From NCBI GenBank assembly GCA_016212795.1, contig JACRDT010000010.1:62001-126000 (forward strand): DNA of 64,000 bases. Reading direction: 5' to 3'. The DNA comes from Elusimicrobiota bacterium. Lineage in GTDB: Bacteria; Elusimicrobiota; Elusimicrobia; UBA1565; UBA9628. Below are positions 53,478-62,472 of this stretch, piece by piece; positions within the stretch are counted from its first letter, which is position 1; each line of letters begins with the position of its first letter. Both the position numbers and the translations under genes were made by a program. The notes beneath the pieces were generated by a model. It saw only the letters and a program-made list of their open reading frames with translations, was not told where the DNA came from and did no database searches.

Positions 53478-55931
53478 ATGAAGAAGAATCAGAGCGCCCT
53501 CATCGCCGTCTTCATCTCCCTTTGCGTCGCCGGCCCGAGCGCTTACGGCCAGACCATCACGGGCAGGACAGCGGCTCCCGCGGGCTCGGGCGTCAACGGC
53601 CAGGTCATCGTTCCCGTCGTCGGCGGCGGCCAGGTCGGCGCCGTGTCGATGGACATCAAGGCGGTCTCGCTGCAGTCCGTCACCCCCGTCCTCGCCGTGC
53701 CGCAGATCCGCCGGGCTCCCGCCGGGCTCAAGGCCGGCGAGGCCCTCGCCCTGCCGTCGGAGGCGCAGGCCGTTCTCCGCTCGCCGGAGACGGCGGTCGG
53801 CTTCGCCGGCCAGGCCAAGTCCGGCTCCGGCTCGAAGTCATCCCGCCTGCGCCAAGGGCGCAGGGGGATGCCCGAGGAGGGCCAGCCCGACCGGGACCGC
53901 GGCAGCCCCGATTCGACGGACGACCTCGACGGCCTGGGCAACCCCGGCCGGCGCCAGGACGACGGCCCGGACTCGGTCTCCGATGAGTTCGGCGGTGATT
54001 CCGGCTCGCGGGGCGTCGCTGAGTTCCTCAAGATCAAGGACGCCCTCACCATCGGCTCCGCGGACATCGGCCGCATGGCGGCCGACCAGGCCCGCGCCTC
54101 GGGGCAGGCCATCATGGACCGGGCCCTCGGGGTCCGGCCGGTCCGGACCTCCGGCGGCGCCGTCCAGGCCATGCCCTCGGGCGGTTCGGCCGACCAGGCG
54201 CGGTCCTCCCTGAGCCGCGCCGGCTTGAAGTCCTCCCGCAAGGGCATGCCCGACGAGGGCCGGCCCGACCGGGATGGCGGCAGCCCCGATTCGACGGACG
54301 GCCTCGACGAACTGGGCAACCCCAGCCGGCGCCAGGACGACGGCCCGGACTCGGTCTCCGACGAGTTCGGCGGCGGCAGGGGCGGCGACGGGAACGCCGG
54401 GCTCCTCGCCCCGGGGATGGTCGAGACCCAGATCGGCATGACCGCCGCTCCCCAGCGCGCGCGGTCGGCCCCGCAGGCGGCGGCGGCCGACGTGCCGGTC
54501 GACCTCGTGGTGATGCTGGCCGCCGGCGAAGGTCGGCGCCTCACCGCGGACTCCTTCCTCTCGTCGGTCGATCTGGAGGGCCGCCAGGGCGTCCAGGCCT
54601 ACGCCGAGATGCAGGGCGGCATGCTCGCCCAGCTCGAGGCCTTCGGGATCGGCCAGGACGCGCTCGCCTCCCTCGACGCGACGCCGACGGCGACCTACAG
54701 GCGGATCAACGCCGCGGTCTTTCGCGTGGGCGCCTCCAAGGCCGCCGAGTTCGTGCTGTACATGAACAGCCAGGGCCACAAGGTGTTCGCGAACGATTCC
54801 CGCAAGATCATCAAGCCCGTCCCCACCACGCCCGAGAACGCCGACCCCAATGCGCCCAAGGCCGTGACCTTGGAGGACACCCTCAAGATCATCCAGGCGG
54901 TCAAGGTCCACCAGGCGGCCGCGGAGCTCTGGGGCCCCTCCGAGCTCGGCCCCGTCGGCCGGCTCGCCATGAAGGCGGCGACCTGGCTGACCCGCAAGAA
55001 GGCCGACGCCCCGCAGCCCCCGATCGCGGTCATCGACAGCGGCGCGGACGTCGGCCACCCGATGCTCAAGAACGTCAAGACCTTCAACGCGACCTCCGGC
55101 GAGAACGTCGACGACATCGGCCACGGCTCGTGGGTCACGAGCGCCGTGCTCAACATCGCCCGGTGGCTCAAGAACGTCACCCACTACAAGACCTTCCTCA
55201 ACGGCGGCGCTTCCCTCGACGACATCCTCAAGGCCCTCACGCAGGCCGCCAACGACGGCAACATCGTCATGTCGAACTCCTGGGGCTCCGACGACGGGGA
55301 CCCGGACAGCCCCGATTCCCAGCTGGTCAGGAAGCTCGCGGAGGAGGGCCGCATCATGGTCTTCGCCGCCGGCAACTCCGGCCCGGGCGCGAACACCGTC
55401 GGCTCGCCGGCCATCGTGTACTACAAGGACGCCAAGACCGGCGCGGTCCGCGTCCTCGCCGTGGCCGCGGCCAACCGCAGCAAGAAGATCGCGAGCTTCT
55501 CGTCCCGCGGCCCCGGGAGCGAGAAGACCAAGGACATCCCGGGCTACCCGCACCGGCCGGACCTGACCTCGGTGGGCTATAACAAGGAAGGCGCCTGGCC
55601 CTCCGCCCTCGGGGACGCCGACCGCACGGACCCGGTCTACGGCCCGCTCAAGGCGATCTCGGGCACCTCGATGTCCACGCCGGACGTGGCCGGGGCCATC
55701 GCGATGCTGGCGCAGCTTTTCGGCGTGACGCGGGTCGGCGAGAAGCTCGACGCCGTCGTCAACGCCGTCATGTCGACCCTCGAGAAGACCGGGCAGAGCC
55801 CGGACATGGAGGGCGACGGTTTCATCAACGTGGACGGCGCCTACGAGCTCCTGAAGAAGTCCATGGAGCCCGTCAGGCCGGGCTTCGTGGCCCGGCTGGC
55901 CGCCAAGGTGGCGGGCTGGATGGGGAGATAG
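53478..55931 (+). CDS. Exported subtilisin-like serine protease with internal duplication
   Basis: 817 residues: a signal peptide (SALIAVFISLCVAGPSAYGQ), a repeat-rich pro-region, then an S8 domain with a complete triad: Asp near 520 (PIAVIDSGADVGHP), His near 549 (DDIGHGSWVTSA), Ser near 731 (ISGTSMSTPDVAGA). The oxyanion Asn lies in VFAAGNSGPGAN. The pro-region carries two copies of a 48-residue acidic unit at about 121-174 and 252-300 (core SPDSTD, RRQDDGPDSVSDEFGG). A PA-type inhibitor-like domain may occupy about 345-480. It is the only S8 protein here that should be active, and could mature the inactive-looking S8 homologue at 28945. Confidence 0.9.
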   Translation: MKKNQSALIAVFISLCVAGPSAYGQTITGRTAAPAGSGVNGQVIVPVVGGGQVGAVSMDIKAVSLQSVTPVLAVPQIRRAPAGLKAGEALALPSEAQAVLRSPETAVGFAGQAKSGSGSKSSRLRQGRRGMPEEGQPDRDRGSPDSTDDLDGLGNPGRRQDDGPDSVSDEFGGDSGSRGVAEFLKIKDALTIGSADIGRMAADQARASGQAIMDRALGVRPVRTSGGAVQAMPSGGSADQARSSLSRAGLKSSRKGMPDEGRPDRDGGSPDSTDGLDELGNPSRRQDDGPDSVSDEFGGGRGGDGNAGLLAPGMVETQIGMTAAPQRARSAPQAAAADVPVDLVVMLAAGEGRRLTADSFLSSVDLEGRQGVQAYAEMQGGMLAQLEAFGIGQDALASLDATPTATYRRINAAVFRVGASKAAEFVLYMNSQGHKVFANDSRKIIKPVPTTPENADPNAPKAVTLEDTLKIIQAVKVHQAAAELWGPSELGPVGRLAMKAATWLTRKKADAPQPPIAVIDSGADVGHPMLKNVKTFNATSGENVDDIGHGSWVTSAVLNIARWLKNVTHYKTFLNGGASLDDILKALTQAANDGNIVMSNSWGSDDGDPDSPDSQLVRKLAEEGRIMVFAAGNSGPGANTVGSPAIVYYKDAKTGAVRVLAVAAANRSKKIASFSSRGPGSEKTKDIPGYPHRPDLTSVGYNKEGAWPSALGDADRTDPVYGPLKAISGTSMSTPDVAGAIAMLAQLFGVTRVGEKLDAVVNAVMSTLEKTGQSPDMEGDGFINVDGAYELLKKSMEPVRPGFVARLAAKVAGWMGR
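53764..53800. repeat. Family B repeat, partial copy B4
   Basis: Keeps only the 3' stem TCTCC-GCTCGCC-GGAGA and part of GCGCAGGCCG; the first stem is lost. In frame in the subtilase pro-region. Confidence 0.55.
53850..54375. repeat. Internal duplication of about 125 bp in the subtilase gene
   Basis: Copies at about 53865-53993 and 54240-54370 share long identical runs, for example around GACGGCCCGGACTCGGTCTC. They encode the repeated acidic unit. The roughly 375-bp spacing is a multiple of three, so the frame is kept. Confidence 0.8.
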
Positions 55932-55979
55932 GCGGATCCCGTAGCAAGCAACGACATCGTCAAGATGAGGACCAATGAT

Positions 55980-56384
55980 ATGAAGACCGATACGCTGGCA
56001 GGCATGTCCCTATTCATCGTCGAGGACGACGACCATTTCCGCGAGACGTTCATCGACGCGATGACGCTCGAGGGGGTCAAGGTGGAAGGCTCGAGGACGG
56101 GCTACGAGGCCATCAGGGCCCTGTCCAAGACGATGCCGAAAGCCATCATCATCGACGTCCAGCTGCCGGACATCCACGGGTTCGACCTCTGCCGCATCAT
56201 CAAGAAGTCCGACCGCCTCAAGAGGGTGCCCGTGGTCTTCATCACGGCCTCGTCCCAGTACAACGACCCGCGCGACCGCGTGGAGGGGCTCCTGTCGGGC
56301 GCGGCGGGCTTCCTGGCCAAGCCGATCTCCATGGACGAGATCCGTACGGAGATCGGCCGCATCGTGCCGGCCGGGAGCGCCTAG
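55980..56384 (+). CDS. Single-domain response regulator (receiver)
   Basis: 134 residues, a CheY-like receiver without output domain. [11 protein letters not shown] gives the acidic pocket, [14 protein letters not shown] the phospho-acceptor Asp, FITASSQ the switch Thr/Ser, and FLAKPIS the Lys. An in-frame ATG at 55965 would add five residues; 55980 has GAGG about 9 bp upstream. It follows the subtilase by about 50 bp and could be in its transcript. No cognate kinase is adjacent, and the sensor homologue at 38954 lacks its His, so its phospho-donor is unknown. Confidence 0.88.
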   Translation: MKTDTLAGMSLFIVEDDDHFRETFIDAMTLEGVKVEGSRTGYEAIRALSKTMPKAIIIDVQLPDIHGFDLCRIIKKSDRLKRVPVVFITASSQYNDPRDRVEGLLSGAAGFLAKPISMDEIRTEIGRIVPAGSA

Positions 56385-56438
56385 CCGGGACCGCTCCCTC
56401 GACGACGCCGGGCGCCCCGCCGGACCGTTCGGCTCGTG

Positions 56439-56467
56439 TTGACATCCTCCCCGGCGCGTGCTATCAT
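56439..56467 (+). promoter_or_regulatory. Promoter of trxA (TTGACA-N17-TATCAT)
   Basis: TTGACA at 56439-56444, 17-bp spacer and TATCAT at 56462-56467 with upstream TG (extended -10). A leader of about 55 nt with CTGGAGAG precedes the ATG at 56526. Confidence 0.85.
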
Positions 56468-56525
56468 GTATCTACCGCAGCGGATGGACCGACCCGATAC
56501 CCCGACATACCCTGGAGAGTAAAGC

Positions 56526-56855
56526 ATGTCCCTCGAGATCCAACTGACGGACGCCACCTTCGAGAAGGACGTCCTGCAGAGCGCCTCTCCCGTGCTGGTC
56601 GATTTCTGGGCGCCCTGGTGCGGGCCGTGCCGGATGCTGGCTCCGATCATCGAGGAACTGGCCAAGGAGTACACCGGGAAGGTCCGCGTTGGCAAGCTCA
56701 ACACGGACGAGCATCCCGAGGCCGCCGGGCGCTACAGGATATCGGCCATCCCGACCCTCCTCTTCTTCAAGGGCGGGAAAGTCGTCGAACAGATGCAGGG
56801 CGTGCACCCCAAGGCCGAGATCAAGAAGAAGCTCGATTCCCTGGTCGCCGGATAG
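56526..56855 (+). CDS. trxA: Thioredoxin
   Basis: 109 residues, full-length cytoplasmic thioredoxin. The active site [11 protein letters not shown] has both cysteines; DFWAPW, the cis-Pro in [12 protein letters not shown], and [12 protein letters not shown] complete the family pattern. It reduces protein disulfides using thioredoxin reductase, which is not in the window. CTGGAGAG lies at good spacing before the ATG. polA begins 50 bp downstream and may share the transcript. Confidence 0.97.
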   Translation: MSLEIQLTDATFEKDVLQSASPVLVDFWAPWCGPCRMLAPIIEELAKEYTGKVRVGKLNTDEHPEAAGRYRISAIPTLLFFKGGKVVEQMQGVHPKAEIKKKLDSLVAG

Positions 56856-56905
56856 CCGCGGAAGCCTTGACGGCTGGGCCGTTCCCGTCGGATCAATCGT
56901 TCTTT

Positions 56906-59488
56906 ATGAGGCCGCGCCTCTATCTCATCGACGCTCACTCCTACCTGCACCGGGCCTACCACGCCCTGCCGCCCCTGTCGTCCTCGAAGGGCGAGCCGGT
57001 CGGGGCCCTCCTGGGCTTCGCCAGGATGCTCCTCAAGCTCATCCGGGAGGAGAAGCCCGACCGGGTGGCGGTGTGTTTCGACTCGCCCGGCCCCACCTTC
57101 CGGCACGAGGCTTTCGCGGCCTACAAGGCCACGCGCAAGGAGGTCGACGCGGACCTGCGCAGCCAGCTCCGCCTCGCCCCGGACCTGGCGGGGGCCCTGG
57201 GGTGCGTCTGCGTGCGCCTCGACGGCTACGAGGCGGACGACCTCATGGCGACCCTGGCGGCGCGCGCCTCCTCCGAGGGGCTCGACGCGGTGCTCGTGAC
57301 GGGCGACAAGGACGCCTTGCAGATGGTGGGCGAGGGCGTGCGCGTGCTCGACCCGGTCAAGGGCGTCTGGATGGACCCCCCGCAGGTCGAGGCCAAGCTG
57401 GGCGTCGGCCCGGCGGCGGTCGTGGACTTCCTGGCCCTGACCGGCGATTCCTCCGACAACGTGCCCGGGGTCCGGGGCGTCGGCCCGGTGGGAGCGAGGA
57501 AGCTCCTGAAGGAGCACGGGTCGCTCGAGGCGGCGCTGGCCGCGGCCAAGGCCGGCGACCCGCGCATCCCCCCGAAGACGGCTTCGGCGCTGGTCGGCGG
57601 GGAGGGGGCCGCCCGGGCCGCCATCGAGCTCCTCCGGCTGAGGCGGGACGCCCCGATCGGGGTGAAGCCCTCCGACTGCGCCGCGCCGTCGCCGGTGATG
57701 GAGAAGATGCGGGCTCTGTGCGAGCGCCTCGAGCTCCACGCGCTCCTCAAGGACATGACGGGAGAGGACGGCAACGGCGGCGGCCCTTCGGCCCCGGCTG
57801 CCGGGGCGCTCCGGGACGCGGACTGGAACACGGTCCGCAAAGAGGCGGAGAAAGGAGGCGTCCTCACGCTCGCGTGCGTGGCCAACGACGCCCCCGACCT
57901 CCTCGAGGGCGCTCCCGCCCTGGTCGCCGTGGGCCTGGAGGACGGCAGGACGGCGTTCATCCACGGGGCCGACCTCGGGCGCCGCAAGCGCGAGCTCTCG
58001 GCGCTGCTGGAAGGCCCGGTCCTCAAGGTCTGCCACGACGTGAAGGCGGCCCTGGCCGTGCTCGGGCCGTTGGGGCTCAGGGTGGGGCCTCCCGTCTTCG
58101 ACACGATGCTCGCGGACTATTGCCTGGACCCCGGGATGGACCAGGGCAAGCCCGCCGCGGGACGCGCCAAGGACGTCGAGGCCGAGCTCAGGCGCCGCGC
58201 GGCCCTGGCCCTCGGCCGCGAGGCGAAGGCCGCGGCGATGAGGGAGAAGGGGGTCTTGAGGCTCTACGAGGACATCGAGCTCCCGCTCCTGTGGGTCCTC
58301 CGGGGGATGGAGGAGGAAGGCATCGCCGTCGACGCCGGCTACCTGAGGAGCCTCGCGGCGGACTTCGACGCCCACATCGCGCTCCTCAAGGCCGAGATCG
58401 ACGGGATGGCCGCGACCGAGATCAACCTGAACTCCCCCAAGCAGCTGGGCCTGCTCCTCTACGACAAGCTGGGCCTGCCCGTCGCGCACAAGACGGCCAA
58501 GGGCGGCCGGTCCACGGACGAGGCCGCGCTCAGCGCCCTGGCCGGCCTGCACCCCATCCCGGCCAAGGTCATCGAGTACCGCGAGCTCGCCAAGCTCAAG
58601 GCGACCTACATCTCGGGGCTGCTCGAGCGCGTCCGGACCGGGACCGGGCGGGTCCACACCCATTTCGACCAGTCGGGCACCGCCACCGGCCGCCTCTCGA
58701 GCCTCGATCCCAACCTGCAGAACATCCCCATCCGGTCCGAGCCCGGCCGCAAGATCCGCCGGGCGTTCGTGGCCGGGCCGGGGTGCGTCCTGGTCGCCGC
58801 GGACTACTCTCAGATCGACCTGAGGGTCCTGGCGCACGTCTCGGGCGACCGGGCGCTCCGGGAGGCGTACGCCTTGGACCAGGACATCCACGAGAGGACG
58901 GCCCGGGAGGTCTTCCGCGTCGGCCCCGGCCCCGTGGACAAGGAGACCCGGCGGCGGGCCAAGGCGATCGTTTTCGGCATCGCCTACGGCCAGTCGGCCC
59001 ACGGCTTGTCCCAGCAACTGGGCATCCCGCGCGGCGAGGCCGCGGCGTACATCAAGACGTTCTTCGAGCATTACGCCGGCGTGGCCTCCTGGATCAAGTC
59101 CAACCTGGAGGAGGCCAAGGCCGCCGGCGTGGTCCGCACCTGGGCGGGCAGGCTCCGGCGCGTGCCGGAGCTGGCGGCCTCCAACTCGAGCCTCAGGCAG
59201 TTCGGGGAGCGCGTCGCCACCAACACGCCCATCCAGGGAGGCTCCGCGGACATCATCAAGGTGGCGATGCTGAAAGCCTGGCCGGGGCTGAAGGCCGGCG
59301 GGGGGCCGCGGGAGGCCCGCCTGCTGCTCCAGATCCATGACGAGCTCCTGTTCGAGGTCCCGGAGCGGCAGGCGGGCGATTTCGCTCGCTGGGTCCGAGG
59401 CGTCATGGAACAGGCCGTCGAGCTCGAGGTCCCCCTGAAGGTCGACGTCAAGGCCGGCCCCAATTGGCAGGATATGGAGAGCTTGTGA
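56906..59488 (+). CDS. polA: DNA polymerase I, proofreading-deficient type
   Basis: 860 residues. The 5' nuclease domain (1-290) has LIDAHSYLHRAYHAL, DGYEADDLMATLA, VTGDKDALQMV and GDSSDNVPGVRGVG. The middle domain lacks the DxE of exo motif I (reads LTLACVANDAPD) and other exo acids, as in Taq, so 3'-5' proofreading is probably absent. Polymerase motif A is AADYSQIDLRVLAH: the usual Glu of DYSQIELR, the ribose steric gate, is Asp near 638. Motif B is RRRAKAIVFGIAYGQSAHGL and motif C LLQIHDELLFEVP. It fills gaps and removes RNA primers. The ATG has a weak ribosome site. Confidence 0.95.
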   Translation: MRPRLYLIDAHSYLHRAYHALPPLSSSKGEPVGALLGFARMLLKLIREEKPDRVAVCFDSPGPTFRHEAFAAYKATRKEVDADLRSQLRLAPDLAGALGCVCVRLDGYEADDLMATLAARASSEGLDAVLVTGDKDALQMVGEGVRVLDPVKGVWMDPPQVEAKLGVGPAAVVDFLALTGDSSDNVPGVRGVGPVGARKLLKEHGSLEAALAAAKAGDPRIPPKTASALVGGEGAARAAIELLRLRRDAPIGVKPSDCAAPSPVMEKMRALCERLELHALLKDMTGEDGNGGGPSAPAAGALRDADWNTVRKEAEKGGVLTLACVANDAPDLLEGAPALVAVGLEDGRTAFIHGADLGRRKRELSALLEGPVLKVCHDVKAALAVLGPLGLRVGPPVFDTMLADYCLDPGMDQGKPAAGRAKDVEAELRRRAALALGREAKAAAMREKGVLRLYEDIELPLLWVLRGMEEEGIAVDAGYLRSLAADFDAHIALLKAEIDGMAATEINLNSPKQLGLLLYDKLGLPVAHKTAKGGRSTDEAALSALAGLHPIPAKVIEYRELAKLKATYISGLLERVRTGTGRVHTHFDQSGTATGRLSSLDPNLQNIPIRSEPGRKIRRAFVAGPGCVLVAADYSQIDLRVLAHVSGDRALREAYALDQDIHERTAREVFRVGPGPVDKETRRRAKAIVFGIAYGQSAHGLSQQLGIPRGEAAAYIKTFFEHYAGVASWIKSNLEEAKAAGVVRTWAGRLRRVPELAASNSSLRQFGERVATNTPIQGGSADIIKVAMLKAWPGLKAGGGPREARLLLQIHDELLFEVPERQAGDFARWVRGVMEQAVELEVPLKVDVKAGPNWQDMESL

Positions 59489-59507
59489 TATCCCACGGCG
59501 AGAGCCT

Positions 59508-60350
59508 GTGACCAGGTCCTTCTCGCACGCGCCCATCGACTTCAGGACGATGCCGCCGGTCGTCAGGTGGCTCCTGATCGCCAACACCGCGGTCTTCGTC
59601 CTGCGCGCGTTCGTCGGCAAGGAGTTCGACCTCCTCTTCGGCCTCGTCCCGCACCAGGTCCTGTCGGAGCGGTGGGTCTGGCAGCCGTTCACCTACGTCT
59701 TCCTGCACACCGGCGTCTTCCAGCTCGTCTTCAACCTGTTCTGCATCTGGATGTTCGGCATGCCCGTGGAGGCCCAGTGGGGGGGGCTCGAGTTCGTCAA
59801 GTTCTACGTCATCTGCGGTCTCGGGGCGGCCGCGGCCGCGCTGGCGATGGGCCCCGGCTCGTCGTCGCCCGTGACGGTGGGCGCGGCCGGCCCGATCTTC
59901 GGGCTCCTGGTCGCCTTCGCCATGCTCTACCCGGACGCGGTGGTGTACCTCTATTTCCTGTTCCCGGTCACCGCCCGGCAGATGGCGGTCATCTTCGGCC
60001 TCATCGAGCTCTTCGCCGCGGCGTCGGACGGCACGCCTGGCCCGGGACGGTTCGCGGGCCTCGGCGGGATGGCGGCGGCCTACGTCTACATCCGCTGGTG
60101 GTGGATGATGAAGATCAAGGCCAAGGCCTGGTTCAAGGGGATGGGCGTCGGCGTCAGGCCCGCCGGGGTTCCCCCGCGGCGCGGCGCCAGGCCGGCCGCG
60201 CCCCCGCCGGCGGCGAAGGCGGCCTCCATGGAGGACGTGGACCGCATCCTCGACAAGATCCTGGCCAGCGGGATCGACTCCCTGAGCGAAGAGGAGAAGT
60301 CGATCATGAAGCGCTACGCCGAGAAGCAAAAGGAGAAGCGCGTCCCATGA
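59508..60350 (+). CDS. Rhomboid-family membrane protein lacking catalytic Ser and His
   Basis: 280 residues from a GTG, with about six transmembrane helices: VVRWLLIANTAVFVLRAF, then WVWQPFTYVFLHTGVFQLVF (rhomboid L1 and the HxxxN-like region), and FVKFYVICGLGAAAAALAMG. The catalytic GxSG position reads VGAAGPIFGLL (Ser to Ala), and the TM6 position reads FAGLGGMAAAYVYIRW where active forms have AHLGG (His to Gly). It should be an inactive pseudo-rhomboid. The C-terminal DVDRILDKILASGIDSLSEE resembles the small helical tail seen on many bacterial rhomboids. Its stop overlaps the coaE start (ATGA). Confidence 0.85.
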   Translation: MTRSFSHAPIDFRTMPPVVRWLLIANTAVFVLRAFVGKEFDLLFGLVPHQVLSERWVWQPFTYVFLHTGVFQLVFNLFCIWMFGMPVEAQWGGLEFVKFYVICGLGAAAAALAMGPGSSSPVTVGAAGPIFGLLVAFAMLYPDAVVYLYFLFPVTARQMAVIFGLIELFAAASDGTPGPGRFAGLGGMAAAYVYIRWWWMMKIKAKAWFKGMGVGVRPAGVPPRRGARPAAPPPAAKAASMEDVDRILDKILASGIDSLSEEEKSIMKRYAEKQKEKRVP

Positions 60351-60964
60351 GCCGCCGCTTCGTGGTGGGGCTGACGGGGGGCATCGCCTCGGGCAAGAGC
60401 CTGGCGCTGGAGGCGTTCGGGCGGGCGGGCGCGGCGACCGTCGACCTCGACGCCATCGTCCGCGAGCTCTCCAAGCCGGGCGGGCAGGCCTACGGCAGGA
60501 TCGTGGGCGCCTTCGGCGGCGGGGTCGTCTCTCCCGGCGGGGGGCTGGACCGGGGCCGGTTGGCCGAGGTGGTCTTCGCCGATCCGCGCCGTCGGCGGCG
60601 GCTCGAGGGCATCCTCCACCCGCTGATCCGCAGGGAGATGGGCCGGCGCATCGCCAAGGCGAGCGGCGTCGTGGTGGTGGACGTGCCGCTCCTGTTCGAG
60701 AAAGGGCGGAAGTCCCTGGCGAGGGGCTTCGATGCCACCGTCTTGATCAGTACGACCAAGGAACTCCAACTCCGGCGGGCCTGCGGCCGGGGCATGACCA
60801 AGCCGCAGGCCCGGGCGAGGATGGCGGCGCAGCTGCCGGACGCGGCCAAGCGCAAGCTCGCGGATATCGTGATCGACAATGCCGGGTCCCGGGGGGACCT
60901 GCGCCGCAGGATCGCCGGCTACTACAAGGCGTTCGATTTGATCTGCCATGGGAACCATCGCTAG
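60347..60964 (+). CDS. coaE: Dephospho-CoA kinase
   Basis: 205 residues; phosphorylates dephospho-CoA at the 3' hydroxyl, the last step of coenzyme A synthesis. The P-loop is [22 protein letters not shown] is the substrate Asp region; [12 protein letters not shown] and [20 protein letters not shown] (lid) match the family. The length is normal. The ATG overlaps the upstream stop, so it is translated with the rhomboid-like protein; rho follows 34 bp downstream. Confidence 0.96.
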   Translation: MSRRFVVGLTGGIASGKSLALEAFGRAGAATVDLDAIVRELSKPGGQAYGRIVGAFGGGVVSPGGGLDRGRLAEVVFADPRRRRRLEGILHPLIRREMGRRIAKASGVVVVDVPLLFEKGRKSLARGFDATVLISTTKELQLRRACGRGMTKPQARARMAAQLPDAAKRKLADIVIDNAGSRGDLRRRIAGYYKAFDLICHGNHR

Positions 60965-60998
60965 ACAGAGAGGTCGAAGTACATTGGAGGAGAATGAC

Positions 60999-62372
60999 AT
61001 GGAAGGCACGGCCAAGGCTCCGCACGGGCATCAACAGGGACAGCAGCAGGGACAACAGCAGGGACAACCTCAGCAGGGACAGCACCAGCAGGGGCCTCAG
61101 CAGCCCGTCAAGCTGCTCGACGTCACCCAGCTCTCGAAGATGACGATCACGGAGCTCAACGCCATCGCCAAGGACCTCAAGCTCGAGGGCGTCTCCGGGC
61201 TGCGCAAGCAGGAGATGATCGCCAAGATTCTCGAGGGCCAGCTCAAGGCCAACGGCATGATCTACGACGAGGGGGTCCTGGAGATCCTCCCCGACGGGTT
61301 CGGGTTCCTGCGGTCCCAGGAGTACAACTATCTCCCGGGGCCCGACGACATCTACATCTCCCCTTCGCAGATCAAGAAGTTCGGGATGCGCAAGGGCGAC
61401 ACCATCGGCGGCTTCGTCCGGCCCCCCAAGGACGGGGAGCGCTTCTTCGCCCTCCTCCAGGTGAAGAAGATCAACGGCGTGGACGCCGAGACCCTGCGCG
61501 ACCGGCCCTTCTTCGACAACCTGACGCCGCTCCACCCGAACAAGAGGTTCGTCCTGGAGCACGACCGCACCGAGCCCACGACCAGGCTGCTCGACCTCAT
61601 CGCCCCCATCGGCAAGGGCCAGCGCGGCCTGATCGTGGCGGCGCCCAAGACCGGCAAGACCATGATCCTCCAGAAGATCGCCAACGCCATCTCCGCCAAC
61701 CACCCGGAGACCGTGCTGATGATCCTCCTCATCGACGAGAGGCCCGAGGAGGTCACCGAGGTCCAGCGCTCGGTCAAGGCCGAGGTCGTCGCCTCGACCT
61801 TCGACGAGCCGGCCGACCGCCACGTCCAGGTCGCGGAGATGGTCCTCGAGAAGGCCAAGCGCCTGGTGGAGATGGGCAAGGACGTGGCCATCCTGCTCGA
61901 CTCGATCACCCGCCTGGCGCGGGCCTTCAACACGATCACCCCGTCGTCGGGCCGCGTGCTCTCGGGCGGGTTGGAGGCCACGTCGCTCCAGCGCCCCAAG
62001 AGGTTCCTCGGCGCCGCCCGCAACATCGAGGAGGGGGGGTCGCTGAGCATCATCGCCACCTCCCTGGTGGACACGGGCAGCCGCATGGACGAGGTCATCT
62101 TCGAGGAGTTCAAGGGCACGGGCAACATGGAGGTCTACCTCGACCGCAAGCTCTCGGACCGGAGGATCTTCCCGTCCTTCGAGATCAACCGCTCGGGCAC
62201 CCGCAAGGAGGAGCTGCTCCTGAGCGAGGACGAGCTCAACAAGATGTGGATCCTTCGCAAGGTCCTGGCGCCGCTCAGCTCGGTGGAGGCCATGGAGCTC
62301 CTGCGCGACAAGCTGCTGGCGAGCAAGACCAACAAGGACTTCCTCAAGCTTATGGAGCTCTCGGCTTCCTGA
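60999..62372 (+). CDS. rho: Transcription termination factor Rho with Gln-rich N-terminus
   Basis: 457 residues. Rho-N and RNA-binding domains ([59 protein letters not shown]) precede the hexameric ATPase: Walker [15 protein letters not shown], Walker [17 protein letters not shown], the Q-loop region [21 protein letters not shown] and the R-loop [27 protein letters not shown] lies at ideal spacing before the ATG. Residues about 11-37 are a Gln/Gly repeat ([18 protein letters not shown]), unusual among Rho proteins and reminiscent of prion-like segments. It could drive condensation or autoregulation; this is inference. Confidence 0.97.
   Translation: MEGTAKAPHGHQQGQQQGQQQGQPQQGQHQQGPQQPVKLLDVTQLSKMTITELNAIAKDLKLEGVSGLRKQEMIAKILEGQLKANGMIYDEGVLEILPDGFGFLRSQEYNYLPGPDDIYISPSQIKKFGMRKGDTIGGFVRPPKDGERFFALLQVKKINGVDAETLRDRPFFDNLTPLHPNKRFVLEHDRTEPTTRLLDLIAPIGKGQRGLIVAAPKTGKTMILQKIANAISANHPETVLMILLIDERPEEVTEVQRSVKAEVVASTFDEPADRHVQVAEMVLEKAKRLVEMGKDVAILLDSITRLARAFNTITPSSGRVLSGGLEATSLQRPKRFLGAARNIEEGGSLSIIATSLVDTGSRMDEVIFEEFKGTGNMEVYLDRKLSDRRIFPSFEINRSGTRKEELLLSEDELNKMWILRKVLAPLSSVEAMELLRDKLLASKTNKDFLKLMELSAS
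61030..61103. repeat. CAG/GGA-rich tandem repeat in rho
   Basis: Repeats of CAGCAGGGACAA and variants encode the Gln-Gly tract. Short-period repeats of this kind can vary in copy number by slippage; three-base multiples keep the frame. Confidence 0.75.
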
Positions 62373-62399
62373 TGGCACGGCTATCGGCCGCCGCCCCCT

Positions 62400-62442
62400 C
62401 CGTCGAGAGGAGAACGTCCTGCGCCTGCGAGGACGGCGGCCC
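62400..62442. repeat. Family B repeat, inverted partial copy B5
   Basis: GGAGAACGTCCTGCGCCTGC matches the reverse complement of B3 (GGAGAACGCCTTGCGCCTGC). It is the only family B copy outside a gene, lying in the 100-bp gap between rho and the M23 gene. Confidence 0.6.
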
Positions 62443-62472
62443 CCTGGCCGCCGCGCGTCCCGGGAGGGGCGC

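Noticed and set aside
61030..61103. Tandem repeat in rho as a possible CRISPR-like array
   Set aside because: Period is about 12 bp with no spacers, and it is in frame coding for Gln/Gly.
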